NCBI RefSeq assembly: GCF_003260975.1
Contig: NZ_CP030041.1
Coordinates: 1,845,001-1,909,000 of the forward strand
Length of the DNA: 64,000 nt
Direction of reading: 5' to 3'
Source of the DNA: Echinicola strongylocentroti
Lineage (GTDB): Bacteria; Bacteroidota; Bacteroidia; Cytophagales; Cyclobacteriaceae
Of the stretch, positions 25,867 to 34,501 are shown piece by piece. Every line of letters begins with the position of its first letter. Position 1 is the stretch's first letter. Under the pieces are notes generated by a model. That model had not been told where the DNA came from. It saw only the letters and a list, made by a program, of their open reading frames with translations, and made no database searches. A program made the translations under genes and the position numbers.

Positions 25867-26461
25867 AATGAAGGATAAGGTTTTTGTCACAGGTATAGGC
25901 ACGGGCATCGGCAAGACCGTCTGTGCAGCAGCACTCTGCAAGACCTTTGGACATGCGTACTGGAAACCGGTTCAGTGCGGTGATCTAGAGCAGTCGGACG
26001 CTATGTTTGTAAAACAGCATAGTCCACACACCGACATCTTACCGGAAGCCTATCGGCTAAAAACACCACAGTCACCACACCTGGCAGCCAAAATGGAAAA
26101 TACCACGATCCAGTTGACCCGCCAGCTTATCCCAGACCATCCAAAATGCTGCATCGAAGGAGCTGGTGGGCTGATGGTCCCACTGAATGATGAAGAGACT
26201 TTTTTGGATTTTCTGGTTTCGAGTCGCCTTCATCCGGTGATCGTCATACGGCATTATCTAGGCAGTATAAACCATAGTCTTCTTACCTTGCAGGTTTTAA
26301 TGCAAGCAGGTATTGAGGATTTTACGGTCATTTGGAACGGGACAGAAAACACTTCATCCGAAAGTGCTATCCTTGGCCGTTTCACTCCTACCGCACAGTT
26401 TCGTATGCCTGAATGGGATGATCAACAAAGCGGACTCCCCTTATTAAATCCTTTGGACTAA
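25859..26461 (+). CDS. bioD: dethiobiotin synthetase
   Basis: This 200-residue P-loop enzyme closes the ureido ring of dethiobiotin from DAPA, CO2 and ATP. The Walker A region VTGIGTGIGKTVCAAAL lies at about 10-26. YWKPVQCGDLEQSD and IEGAGGLMVPLND are family signatures for carbamate and ATP binding. The start may be at 25859 (MHKMKD) or at the third codon after it (25868, MKDKVF). The gene overlaps the end of bioF, which implies coupling. bioA and bioB are not in the window. Confidence 0.93.
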   Translation: MHKMKDKVFVTGIGTGIGKTVCAAALCKTFGHAYWKPVQCGDLEQSDAMFVKQHSPHTDILPEAYRLKTPQSPHLAAKMENTTIQLTRQLIPDHPKCCIEGAGGLMVPLNDEETFLDFLVSSRLHPVIVIRHYLGSINHSLLTLQVLMQAGIEDFTVIWNGTENTSSESAILGRFTPTAQFRMPEWDDQQSGLPLLNPLD

Positions 26462-26483
26462 CTCCTAAAACCGACACATTTAC

Positions 26484-27617
26484 ATGGGCAACAGTCATAT
26501 CAGCATCACCAAGGCCATGGGCATCAATCCCCTTGGATTTTACGCTTCTGAAGAAAACGACCGATATACTTCTTCTCATCATGCACTTGATCAAAACGAA
26601 CGAGGCGACTGGAAAGGAAGCATTTCTGATGAAATCTGGCGCGACATCAATGGCTACATAACTAGCCTCGGCCATAAGTCAGAGCGTTTTCCGGAAGAGG
26701 CTAAGCTGCTTTCATTTTTGATCCATCACATGCACCTGCAGCCCCATGAAAAGCAACTGATCAACGCCGCTACTTCGAGGGGAAGCATTGATTTTCTCAG
26801 CCAAATGCAAGTGGATCACCACAGTTTGCCAGTATGGACTTCTCCCCATTCCACCTTGGGTTTTCCCAGCAGCTGGCCAGCCTTGTTGCATGAAGCTGAT
26901 GCTCCTTTGTTCTTTCAGTCATCAACCTGTAGCAGTTTTGGACTGACGCTCCAAAATGCCTTTGCCTGGCTCAACAGCGGAATGGCGGATAATTTTATCG
27001 CCGCAGCCGTAGAATGCCCCACTGCTGGACTGACTATTGACCAGATGAAGGCCATTAGGATCTATGCCAAAGATGAGGCAATACCCTATCCTTGCCAATC
27101 CATGGATTTTGAAAAAGCCACTAACACCATGGTCCTCGGCGAAGGTGCCTATGCTTTTCAATTAGAAAAAAACAACCCCAACGAATTGGCCCAGCTCAAA
27201 AGTGTAGGATCCGGAATGGAAAAAATCAACCATAGCACTGACCTTTCACCAACAGGAGATTGCATTGTTTCAGCTGCAGAAAATGTTTTTGGGGAATTTC
27301 ATAAAGGAAAAATCGACCTGATCATCGGACATTTCCCAGGGACAAAGCTGGGTGATTTGGCGGAAAAAACCGCCTATGAAAGGATCTTTGATAACGTACC
27401 TTTTACCATCTCCAACAAATGGAAGATCGGCCACTCCCTTGGCTCCAGCCTAGCAGCCAATCTGGACTTGGCCATTAACGTCCTCCATCATCAGGAGCTG
27501 CCCAAACTCCCCGCCTACATCCAACAGGAAATTGCCCCTCCCACAGCAATCAATAATGTCCTCATCACGGCACTGGGCTTCGGCGGACAGGCCATTTGCG
27601 CTGTGGTAGGAAGGTAA
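26484..27617 (+). CDS. beta-ketoacyl-synthase-like protein of the biotin cluster
   Basis: This 377-residue thiolase-fold condensing enzyme has a plausible Cys-His-His triad: C149 in QSSTCSSFG, H283 in IIGHFPGTKLGD and H317 in NKWKIGHSLGSS. MVLGEGAYAFQLE matches the family GEGA motif and TALGFGGQ the C-terminal glycine loop. It is divergent from FabB/FabF: the N-terminal third is poorly matched and the usual HGTGT is HFPGTK. It follows bioD by 22 bases. The position suggests it makes or transfers the pimeloyl precursor, or primes a dedicated fatty acid chain, but this is inference. Confidence 0.8.
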   Translation: MGNSHISITKAMGINPLGFYASEENDRYTSSHHALDQNERGDWKGSISDEIWRDINGYITSLGHKSERFPEEAKLLSFLIHHMHLQPHEKQLINAATSRGSIDFLSQMQVDHHSLPVWTSPHSTLGFPSSWPALLHEADAPLFFQSSTCSSFGLTLQNAFAWLNSGMADNFIAAAVECPTAGLTIDQMKAIRIYAKDEAIPYPCQSMDFEKATNTMVLGEGAYAFQLEKNNPNELAQLKSVGSGMEKINHSTDLSPTGDCIVSAAENVFGEFHKGKIDLIIGHFPGTKLGDLAEKTAYERIFDNVPFTISNKWKIGHSLGSSLAANLDLAINVLHHQELPKLPAYIQQEIAPPTAINNVLITALGFGGQAICAVVGR

Positions 27618-27793
27618 GAGATTAGATAAAAGAAATTAGAAGCAAGATACTAGCAGCCGGAGTTGTGCGCCCTTAATTCGTGTTAGCCGGATTAATTATT
27701 GGTTTCATTGTCAAAAATTGCAATAACGGATCAAGCGGAAAAGTGGGAGGATTACGTAATAACCTGAGCTCGACTTATTTTTAGTATAAAAAA

Positions 27794-27910
27794 CGTCATA
27801 GCGAACCCTTTTTAGGAGGATGTGGGTTGGAAAAGGGTGTGGCAATCCCCAAATACGAAGACTGCCACGGCTTCCACCCCTCAAACCTCCCCCTAAGCCT
27901 CGCAGTGACG
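27794..27910. repeat. imperfect palindromic element with CGTCAnnGCGA ends
   Basis: The left end CGTCATAGCGA and right end TCGCAGTGACG are inverted copies of each other. Inside, GTGGCAATC and GACTGCCAC pair with one mismatch around a short loop. The layout resembles the widespread bacterial CGTCATTGCGAGG-type intergenic palindromes. It is non-coding. Confidence 0.65.
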
Positions 27911-28011
27911 GTTTTATAATCGAACTGAGGTTAATAGCCCGGATAGAACACTGATTTACTTCAGCGGGTCAGGTGGTGCAGCTGATTAAGATTTGTACTG
28001 GTTTTTTCTTA

Positions 28012-28040
28012 AACCCGCATTATGCCTTAGCCTATCTATT
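28012..28040. repeat. solo end of the 170-bp repeat family (diverged)
   Basis: AACCCGCATTATGCCTTAG followed by CCTATCTATTG matches a terminus of the 170-bp element. The rest of the element is absent or too diverged to see. Confidence 0.5.
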
Positions 28041-28109
28041 GCAACTTGCAAACTACTTTAAAACTGGCAAGTTCCCCCTTGGACTCGCTCGGGGATCGTA
28101 TGTCGGTGC

Positions 28110-28436
28110 CTACTTCAGCTTATCATTGTTTCTATGGCGGTCCTTATCCCGGATATTTTTCTTTTCGAAGTTCTTTTCCAGTGCTTTGGTAAGGTCCACG
28201 CCAGTTTGGTTGGCCAGGCACATTAGCACCCACAGTACATCGGCCATTTCATCGCCAAGGTCAGCATCCTTATCGCTTTCCTTGAATGACTGCTCACCAT
28301 ACTTTCTGGCAATGATCCTGGCCAGCTCCCCCACTTCTTCTGTAAGAATGGCCATGTTGGTGAGTTCATTAAAATACCGGACGCCAACGGTATTGATCCA
28401 GTGATCCACTTGCTGCTGTGCTTCTTCTATTGTCAT
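28110..28436 (-). CDS. MazG-like nucleotide pyrophosphohydrolase
   Basis: This 108-residue all-alpha NTP pyrophosphatase carries the metal-binding pattern of the MazG-like superfamily: LTEEVGELARIIARKYGE (E33, E34, E37) and, about 25 residues later, DLGDEMADVLWVLMCLANQTGVDL (E63, D66). Such small enzymes hydrolyse non-canonical or excess nucleoside triphosphates to monophosphates and protect the nucleotide pool. It is a single-domain protein, much shorter than E. coli MazG. A 170-bp repeat lies directly upstream. Confidence 0.9.
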   Translation of the reverse strand: MTIEEAQQQVDHWINTVGVRYFNELTNMAILTEEVGELARIIARKYGEQSFKESDKDADLGDEMADVLWVLMCLANQTGVDLTKALEKNFEKKNIRDKDRHRNNDKLK

Positions 28437-28497
28437 GGGTAGCTATTGATTATTGTGTTATTAGTTAAGCATTTATACATTCCAACATAAAACATTC

Positions 28498-28667
28498 AAC
28501 CCGGATTATGCGTTAGGAATCGTAGTGAGAGCTGAAATTGCAAGAAAATCAGTTAGTTTGGAGGTATTAGCGTAGCACCGCTACGGTTATGCCGAAAACT
28601 AAAGTGAAACGGCTGATTTTGAAGCAGTTTCAGGTCGCAACAGATAGGCTAATGCATATTCCGGGTT
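28498..28667. repeat. 170-bp palindromic dispersed repeat, copy 3
   Basis: Same length and termini as the other copies, and apparently identical to copy 4 at the positions that vary, including TTTCAGG in place of TTTAAGG. This change restores pairing with CTGAAA in the left arm. It lies between the MazG-like start and the ABC ATPase stop. Confidence 0.85.
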
Positions 28668-28674
28668 CAACCTT

Positions 28675-30183
28675 CTAAGCTTTCTTAACCACTTTTCCCT
28701 CTTCCAAGACCAGTTCATGGTCCACCACGTTGGGAATATCCTGATCATAGTGACTGACATAGATCATGGACACCGCTGGATGACTGCCAATATGGGCGAC
28801 CGTTTCTCTAAAAAGCAGTCGCTGCTCATCATCCATACCCTGCGCTGCTTCGTCCAACACCAGCAAAGCGGGTGACTTGATCATGGCCCTGGCAAGCAAA
28901 CAAAAGCGTTGGTTTTCGAGAGGGATCTGTGTCAAACGCATCTGGGCAACATGCTCGATCCGAAATAGCCGCAACCAGTCCATCGCCTGCTTTTCCTGCT
29001 CCGCTGTCACTTTCTTAAACAGCCCTATGGTATCAAAAAGCCCTGAGAGCACCACTTTCAGACAGGTCTGATTAGCCGGAAAGTACCTGGCCAGCTCTGG
29101 CGATACAAAACCAATCGGGCGCTTGATATCCCAAATCGTCTCTCCAGTCCCTCTTTTCCGGTCAAAAAGCACTATATCATTAGCATAGGCCTGTGGATTC
29201 TCACCATTGATCAGACTTAGCAAGGTGGATTTTCCAGCGCCGTTATGGCCGCGGAGCACCCAGCATTCACCCTGCTTTACCTGCCAGTTGACATCATCCA
29301 AGATCACTTTTCCATTGTACTGGATATGTACATGGTTCATCTGGATCAGGGTCTCAAACTTCGCCACTGGCTTTAGCTTTATCAGTTCGTCCAGCTTCTT
29401 ATGATCAAACTGGCTCAAAGCAGCATGATTGACCAAGTCCACTTGGTGAAAATCCTCTCGTTTGGCTACTTCAGTGACCTTCCCTCCGTCCAAAATAGCC
29501 ACATGGGAAATGGCTTCTGGAATTTCATCTGGGGAAGTGGTCATGATCACCTGAATACCGGAATCGGTGATCGCCGTTAATACCTCCCCAAAATGTGCCC
29601 GTGTGTCCACATCCAATCCTGTCATGGGCTGGTCCATCAGAAACAATCGCGGATTGCGAAGTAGTGCACAGGCAATCGCCAACCTTCGGGACTCACCATT
29701 TGATAGCTTGATCAGGGATTTATCCTTAAGCTCCTCAAGTTCCAGCAATTCCATCACATTGTTCACCTTCCAATGGCCACGTTGTTTTGCTTGCACTCCT
29801 TCTAGTTCCTCCTTAACGGTGGCTGCTTCTTCTGATTCAGAAGAATTGAACCGCTGCTGGTAATAGAAGTTCTGGAGGTTGGACTTGTTGGTAAAGGTGT
29901 ACTTTTGGGAAACCACTGCGATCAGGTCCCGAAAGCTATTGATCTTCCCTGCTGCAGTCATCTCTTGCTGATAATCCACCGCAAAATCACGCGTCACCCT
30001 TCCTGCAGACAAAATGGTCTTGCCAAGGATCGTCTCTAGGAAAGCGGTTTTCTCCGCCCCCGAAGCACTTAGGATGGCCCAGTTTTCCCCGGTGCTCATC
30101 GCAAAGTCCAGCCCTTGAAAAATCGTCCTGTCAAGGTACTTTACATTTGCGCTTTCTATGGAAAGAAATATATCCTGTGTCAT
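28675..30183 (-). CDS. twin ABC-ATPase protein (ModF-like), one degenerate ATP site
   Basis: This 502-residue protein has two ABC domains and no membrane segment. In domain 1 the Walker A is altered (SASGAEKT) while the signature LSNGESRRLA is intact. In domain 2 the Walker A is intact (GHNGAGKST) and Walker B is LLVLDEA, but the signature is altered (IPLENQRFC). Since each ATP site uses Walker A of one domain and the signature of the other, one site should be competent and the other degenerate. The layout resembles ModF/PhrA-type soluble ABC proteins. No molybdate transporter gene is nearby, so the role is unknown. Confidence 0.85.
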   Translation of the reverse strand: MTQDIFLSIESANVKYLDRTIFQGLDFAMSTGENWAILSASGAEKTAFLETILGKTILSAGRVTRDFAVDYQQEMTAAGKINSFRDLIAVVSQKYTFTNKSNLQNFYYQQRFNSSESEEAATVKEELEGVQAKQRGHWKVNNVMELLELEELKDKSLIKLSNGESRRLAIACALLRNPRLFLMDQPMTGLDVDTRAHFGEVLTAITDSGIQVIMTTSPDEIPEAISHVAILDGGKVTEVAKREDFHQVDLVNHAALSQFDHKKLDELIKLKPVAKFETLIQMNHVHIQYNGKVILDDVNWQVKQGECWVLRGHNGAGKSTLLSLINGENPQAYANDIVLFDRKRGTGETIWDIKRPIGFVSPELARYFPANQTCLKVVLSGLFDTIGLFKKVTAEQEKQAMDWLRLFRIEHVAQMRLTQIPLENQRFCLLARAMIKSPALLVLDEAAQGMDDEQRLLFRETVAHIGSHPAVSMIYVSHYDQDIPNVVDHELVLEEGKVVKKA

Positions 30184-30350
30184 TTATTTACTTGTTTCAT
30201 GCCAACACCAATTAATCCCGATGTGGTATTCAGATAATGTACTTGTTACTTATAACTCCAAAATAACCTCGCCGAACCTTTTTGCTACGGCTGGGAAGAA
30301 AATCACTCCTTCGTACCTCGCCCTTTGTGCCTCATACTTCCAATACCTTC

Positions 30351-30803
30351 CTACACTTTATTTTTGGTATCGATCGTAATGGTCACAGGGCCGTCATTGA
30401 CCAAGGCCACTTTCATATCTGCCCCAAACTCGCCCGTCTGAATCGGTTTCCCAAGGTCCTTCTCCACGGTAGCGATAAACTGTCTATACAGTGGAATGGC
30501 CACATCAGGCTTGGCCGCTTTGATATAAGAAGGGCGATTGCCTTTTTTGGTACTGGCATGAAGGGTAAATTGGCTGATCAGCAGTATATCACCGCCTATA
30601 TCAATCAGGCTTTTGTTCATCACACCATTATCATCGCCAAAAATCCGGAGATTGACCATTTTTTTGCTTAGCCAAGCAATGTCCTCTTCGCTATCGGCAT
30701 CTTCAATCCCCAACAGGACCATAAGCCCTTGGCCTATTTGCCCCTTGATATGGCCATCAATTTTAACCGAAGATTCAGAAACTCGCTGAATAACTGCTAT
30801 CAT
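30351..30803 (-). CDS. dtd: D-aminoacyl-tRNA deacylase
   Basis: The start MIAVIQRVSESSVKIDG is the family's canonical N-terminus; in-frame codons upstream of it are ignored. This 150-residue enzyme removes D-amino acids (and glycine from mischarged tRNA-Ala) from tRNA. The active-site motif ISQFTLHAST contains the conserved SQFTL, and the C-terminal NDGPVTITID holds the GPVT (Gly-cisPro-Val-Thr) motif. Length and motifs are standard. It is divergent from a membrane protein gene with about 34 bp between the starts. Confidence 0.95.
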   Translation of the reverse strand: MIAVIQRVSESSVKIDGHIKGQIGQGLMVLLGIEDADSEEDIAWLSKKMVNLRIFGDDNGVMNKSLIDIGGDILLISQFTLHASTKKGNRPSYIKAAKPDVAIPLYRQFIATVEKDLGKPIQTGEFGADMKVALVNDGPVTITIDTKNKV

Positions 30804-30837
30804 TGTATTCCTGTGTTTAATAAAAAGTTGAAGATAG

Positions 30838-32031
30838 TTGAAATCAGGCAAGATATACAGTTTTACCGATGTCATTTTGGCAATGGCCCTTACACTGGGT
30901 GGCTTTATGATCTTCAGCGGACTACAAGCTCCCCTACAGCATGAGCTCAACCCACTCTTTGATGCCAATCAATACGAAAAGGCTTATGGGTATTTTACTG
31001 GAAAGGCAGATGACTACCTTGTAAACTATCCCTTTAGCGTCCGTATTCTGGTACCTTGGCTTGCAGTCCAATTACCATTCGGTGACATCACCAATAACTT
31101 CAAGGCCATCAACCTGTTGTTTTCCCTGGCTTGGGTTCCATTATGGTTTTTGGTTTCGGACAAAGTCGGCTTTGACCGTATCAAAATGTGGATAGGGTGG
31201 TTTTGGATCACTTTCCACTGGGTAGGCGTTTTAAAGGGAAACCTCTCCGACCCCATCAGCGTGGATGTTCCGATCTATTTTTTCCAGTTACTGTTATTTT
31301 ATTGCTTAATCGGCAGAAAGTGGGGATGGCTAATACTGATCACTCCATTGATGACCATCCAAAAAGAATCCCTATTGCCACTGTTGCTGGTGCTCATCAT
31401 TTATCCCGGAATACCATTATGGCGTCGTCATGACAAAAAAGCCCCGATAGCCCTTTTAGCTGCTTTTCTGATTAGCTTGGTCACCCTGAAAATAACTGGG
31501 CACTATTTTCCTCCAGCTAATACCGGAAAGAACGGAGCGGTAAACCTTTTCTATAACACCTTGGGATTACTTGGACACCCTGATCTATTCCTTCGCTGGA
31601 TATGCGCTATCACCTTGGCTTATGGAGGATTCTTGTGGGCTTCGATCCGTAATCGTCACTTTCGGCCAAACCCTCTCCCTCAGCACCAACAATGGCTGAT
31701 TCCACTGGTGGGCACTTATGCCTTTTTCAGTCTTTTTGCAGGAGGTGACTTTACGCGAATCGCTTTTTTAGGCAGTCCTTTTATCATGCTTTTGCTACTA
31801 AGCAAATTGGAATTGACCACTAAACAATGGGGGATTTTGCTGGCCATCAGTATCCCTGCCATGAGAGTACTAGGAGGCATTCCCGACGGGGGTGCAGATT
31901 TCGAAGCATGGAAGACGTGGTATCCTGCGTATGCCCCTTGGAAGTGGCTAGCGCTCTACTGCGTTTATACCGCAGCAGTCATAATAGTTTCTTGGAAATG
32001 GCTAAAAAACACTTTGCCACGCCAAAGATGA
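30838..32031 (+). CDS. polytopic membrane protein, about ten helices, unknown function
   Basis: This 397-residue protein is rich in aromatic hydrophobic helices (for example MWIGWFWITFHWVGVL, YFFQLLLFYCLIG, LFLRWICAITLAYGGFLWA) with a large loop near 40-70 (NQYEKAYGYFTGKADDYLVNYPFSVRILVPWL). The pattern resembles GT-C type membrane glycosyltransferases or DUF2029-like proteins, but I see no decisive motif. The extended start is TTG; the first in-frame ATG is 15 codons later, so the N-terminus is uncertain. It is convergent with the NAD(P)-binding protein gene, with 37 bp between the stops and no visible terminator. Confidence 0.7.
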   Translation: MKSGKIYSFTDVILAMALTLGGFMIFSGLQAPLQHELNPLFDANQYEKAYGYFTGKADDYLVNYPFSVRILVPWLAVQLPFGDITNNFKAINLLFSLAWVPLWFLVSDKVGFDRIKMWIGWFWITFHWVGVLKGNLSDPISVDVPIYFFQLLLFYCLIGRKWGWLILITPLMTIQKESLLPLLLVLIIYPGIPLWRRHDKKAPIALLAAFLISLVTLKITGHYFPPANTGKNGAVNLFYNTLGLLGHPDLFLRWICAITLAYGGFLWASIRNRHFRPNPLPQHQQWLIPLVGTYAFFSLFAGGDFTRIAFLGSPFIMLLLLSKLELTTKQWGILLAISIPAMRVLGGIPDGGADFEAWKTWYPAYAPWKWLALYCVYTAAVIIVSWKWLKNTLPRQR

Positions 32032-32068
32032 AAGAAATTCTAGCGTAGAATAACCTAGACTCCCTTTC

Positions 32069-32788
32069 TCACTCAAAAATCTGCATCTGCTTGGATTCAA
32101 TGATTTTCACCACTTCCAGTTCATCGTTCAGTGCCTGATGGACCATGGCTTTGGCCACTTGATGGTCATAGATGGGTTTGTATTTCTTGAACAGCCCAAC
32201 TGAGGTAATGGCCTTGGCGGCCACCTTCCCCAGACTTTCACCGATACGGGTTTCCTTGCGGTCGCCAAGCAATACGGATGGCCTGAATATCCCCAAATAA
32301 CTGAAGGGGATCAACTTAAGGTCCTCTTCCACTTCGCCTTTCACTTTAGAATAAAATACAGATGATCGCTGGTCTGCCCCCAGTGAACTGACGTATAAAA
32401 ACTTGCTAGCCCCCCACTGGTGGACCCATTTCGCAAAGCTGATCACATAATCATGGTCGATCTTATAAAAATTCTCCTTGGACTTGGCCTTTTTGATAGT
32501 CGTCCCTAAAGCACAAAAAGCGTGGATTTTCACTTTTTCTTTTTCGAACGCCTGAACCAAGTCATGGTTTTCTCCCCCAATATCGTTTTGGCGAAGCTTA
32601 TCCAACAAACTCACTTGCTCCAAATGATCAAAGTCAACCTCCACCTGAATCAATTTTTGCTGTTTGAAAGCCAACGGTCTTCGGGAAACAGTGATCACAT
32701 GATCATAAGTATTCTCCTTGAACAGCTGGTGCAGCAGCTGCACACCGATCAAGCCTGAAGCTCCCGAAACTATGGCGATGGTTTTCAT
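32069..32788 (-). CDS. NAD(P)-binding Rossmann protein, HTATIP2/oxidoreductase-like
   Basis: The start MKTIAIVSGASGLIG is chosen because the dinucleotide-binding loop should be at the extreme N-terminus. The product is 239 residues. GASGLIGVQLLHQL (about 9-22) is the atypical SDR nucleotide loop, and FLYVSSLGADQRSSVFYSKVKGEVE supplies the Ser and Tyr-Ser-x-x-Lys-like residues of the family. It resembles the human HTATIP2/TIP30 group and bacterial NAD(P)H-binding proteins. The substrate is unknown. It is the last gene of a minus-strand run with the thioredoxin-like, YkvA-like and small membrane genes. Confidence 0.82.
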   Translation of the reverse strand: MKTIAIVSGASGLIGVQLLHQLFKENTYDHVITVSRRPLAFKQQKLIQVEVDFDHLEQVSLLDKLRQNDIGGENHDLVQAFEKEKVKIHAFCALGTTIKKAKSKENFYKIDHDYVISFAKWVHQWGASKFLYVSSLGADQRSSVFYSKVKGEVEEDLKLIPFSYLGIFRPSVLLGDRKETRIGESLGKVAAKAITSVGLFKKYKPIYDHQVAKAMVHQALNDELEVVKIIESKQMQIFE

Positions 32789-32831
32789 TGTTGGATATTT
32801 TATTGGGATAATAAGTTTATAAATTCCCCTT

Positions 32832-33410
32832 CTAGGCTTTGATTTTTGTCCTTGGCATACCACAAGTGGATAGATTTTTTAAATTCCTCAGGAGAAACAC
32901 CTTTTGGGTCAGCCTTATAAGCCAGTAACATTTCTTGCATTTCCTGTGGCCGTGGCCCCAAGTAAACAATATTTCGAGTGATGCAGCGTCCAAAGCAATC
33001 AATTTGGGAATGGACCGTCCGCCATTGGTCAAGAACTCATCCATCACTTCCAAATTCTCATCTCTCAGAATGTACTTAAGCTGAATTTTGTCGTTGAGTC
33101 CTGCGAGTTTTTCAATATACGGAATATTCTGGGCGGCATCTCCACACCAAGCTTCCGTAAGCACAAGCCATACCTGATTTCTATCTATTTTTTGTACTGA
33201 CGCTGCAGCTGTTTCACTGACTTTGGCCGTTTTGTCCCAACGCTTCATCCGTTGGACGTTGATACGGGTATAGTCCATCATGGCTTCAGAATGATTATCG
33301 CCTGTCGTTTTATTCTCTAGAAGAAGTCGGTCTATCAGAGCACGGTAATCACTGTAATTTTGTGCTTGATCGATCAGCTCATGCGTGATCAAAGAGGTAA
33401 TGGCAGTCAT
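32832..33410 (-). CDS. thioredoxin-family protein, apparent frameshift near the C-terminus
   Basis: The ATG giving MTAITSLITHELIDQA is preferred to a GTG 12 codons upstream. The protein has a thioredoxin-like fold with VWLVLTEAWCGDAAQNIPYIEKLA: a single Cys with WCGDA in place of CxxC, as in a common Bacteroidota subgroup. After IALDAASLEILFTWG the frame turns to an implausible basic tail. In the neighbouring frame the expected PRPQEMQEMLLAYKADPKG continues to a stop at 32800-32802. One missing base in the run CCCC at 32956-32959 explains this. It is either a real mutation or a sequencing error. Confidence 0.78.
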   Translation of the reverse strand: MTAITSLITHELIDQAQNYSDYRALIDRLLLENKTTGDNHSEAMMDYTRINVQRMKRWDKTAKVSETAAASVQKIDRNQVWLVLTEAWCGDAAQNIPYIEKLAGLNDKIQLKYILRDENLEVMDEFLTNGGRSIPKLIALDAASLEILFTWGHGHRKCKKCYWLIRLTQKVFLLRNLKNLSTCGMPRTKIKA

Positions 33411-33446
33411 ATAGTTTCCTTGTTTTTCAGCTATTAACAAGCTCAC

Positions 33447-33863
33447 CTATGCCTTAGTTCTCTCCCATTCCAGAAAATCCTCGATATCGCCCTGCATGCT
33501 TTTGGTAATGGCCAAAAGGACAGAGAGATCATCTACAAAGCCAAGACCGGCTATAAAATCCGGGATAAAATCCAGCGGCATGACAAAATACAACAAGCCC
33601 AGCACCATTAACACCAAGGTTTTGGTAGAAAAAGCCCTGTATTCATTTTTGTAATAAGCCCTGACCATACGGATCACTGTTTCTAGGTAATAACGGGATT
33701 CCTGAACCGTAGGATTATCGGCTACCTGATGAAGTTTTTCTGACACTTTCTCTAGCAATTGATGTAGCTTTTCCTTGCTGTGAGCTATGCGCTCTGCTTT
33801 TTTATGATACACCCTTTTTGCTTTACCGAGCAAATTCCCTTGTTCATTTCTCCTGTTTTCCAT
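33447..33863 (-). CDS. YkvA family protein (DUF1232)
   Basis: The ATG giving MENRRNEQGNLLGKAK is preferred to an in-frame TTG two codons upstream, for about 138 residues. The N-terminal half is basic and helical. The C-terminal part contains the DUF1232 core LYFVMPLDFIPDFIAGLGFVDDLSVLLAITKSM, with one or two hydrophobic segments and the conserved P-D-x-I-P-D pattern. The molecular role of the family is not established. It lies between the thioredoxin-like gene and a small membrane protein gene, all close together on one strand. Confidence 0.87.
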   Translation of the reverse strand: MENRRNEQGNLLGKAKRVYHKKAERIAHSKEKLHQLLEKVSEKLHQVADNPTVQESRYYLETVIRMVRAYYKNEYRAFSTKTLVLMVLGLLYFVMPLDFIPDFIAGLGFVDDLSVLLAITKSMQGDIEDFLEWERTKA

Positions 33864-33875
33864 AATCAACGTCGC

Positions 33876-34397
33876 TTAAAAGTACACTCTAATTTCAGAT
33901 TTCACTTTCTTTAATGCAAAAGATATGCCGTCATTCTTTTGATCCAGAGAGCGTTGAAAGATCCTTTTGGCCAAATCCATGCCTTTATCATCAGGATTTA
34001 CATCCTGCATGGAAGAATTGACCAGTGTGATCACTCCCTCCACGGCGCTCTTTACACTCTCCCAGGTATCATCCGAGAAATAAACCTGCTGGGAAAGGTT
34101 ATGGTTATACTCTTCCCTGATCTCCTGCAATAACAGTCCATGAAGCTCCCTTGCTGAATAGGACTGGTCATTTACTCTTCTTACCAAATTATTGGGCGTA
34201 AGCCGTTCCAGCAAAAGACAAAGCCGCTCGCCTGCTTGTAACCTGATGGGTAAGACAACTTTCGTGTTTTGGGTTTTCAACTCCACCAGCTTCGACTCCC
34301 GGTCTTTGGAAAGGAAGGAGACCACGACCAGGTACATCCCATAAATCACAAGCCCCGCTGGCAAAATAATCTTTAACAGTTCTACTATGTACTCCAT
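33876..34397 (-). CDS. conserved Bacteroidota membrane-anchored hypothetical protein
   Basis: This 173-residue protein has one N-terminal membrane helix (about 8-28, LKIILPAGLVIYGMYLVVVSFL) and a soluble helical domain with VLPIRLQAGERLCLLLERLTPNNLV and a long amphipathic stretch. I believe this is a widespread Bacteroidota hypothetical family, but I cannot assign a function. It is the first gene of the run leading to YkvA-like, thioredoxin-like and Rossmann protein genes, and is divergent from the second iscA-like gene. Confidence 0.78.
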   Translation of the reverse strand: MEYIVELLKIILPAGLVIYGMYLVVVSFLSKDRESKLVELKTQNTKVVLPIRLQAGERLCLLLERLTPNNLVRRVNDQSYSARELHGLLLQEIREEYNHNLSQQVYFSDDTWESVKSAVEGVITLVNSSMQDVNPDDKGMDLAKRIFQRSLDQKNDGISFALKKVKSEIRVYF

Positions 34398-34501
34398 TTA
34401 CTATTTTTCATTAATTCCCGAATATCTAAAATATTTCAAAGAGAAGTTGATTATTTGTCATTATTTTTGAACTATCCAATTGTCCGGAACATTTACTAAA
34501 C

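Larger units (their letters stand above)
27618..28109. other. gene-free interval with relic repeats
   Basis: This 492-bp interval separates the biotin cluster from the MazG-like gene. It contains a palindromic repeat at 27794-27910 and a solo end of the 170-bp family at 28012-28040. No coding frame is convincing. Confidence 0.6.
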
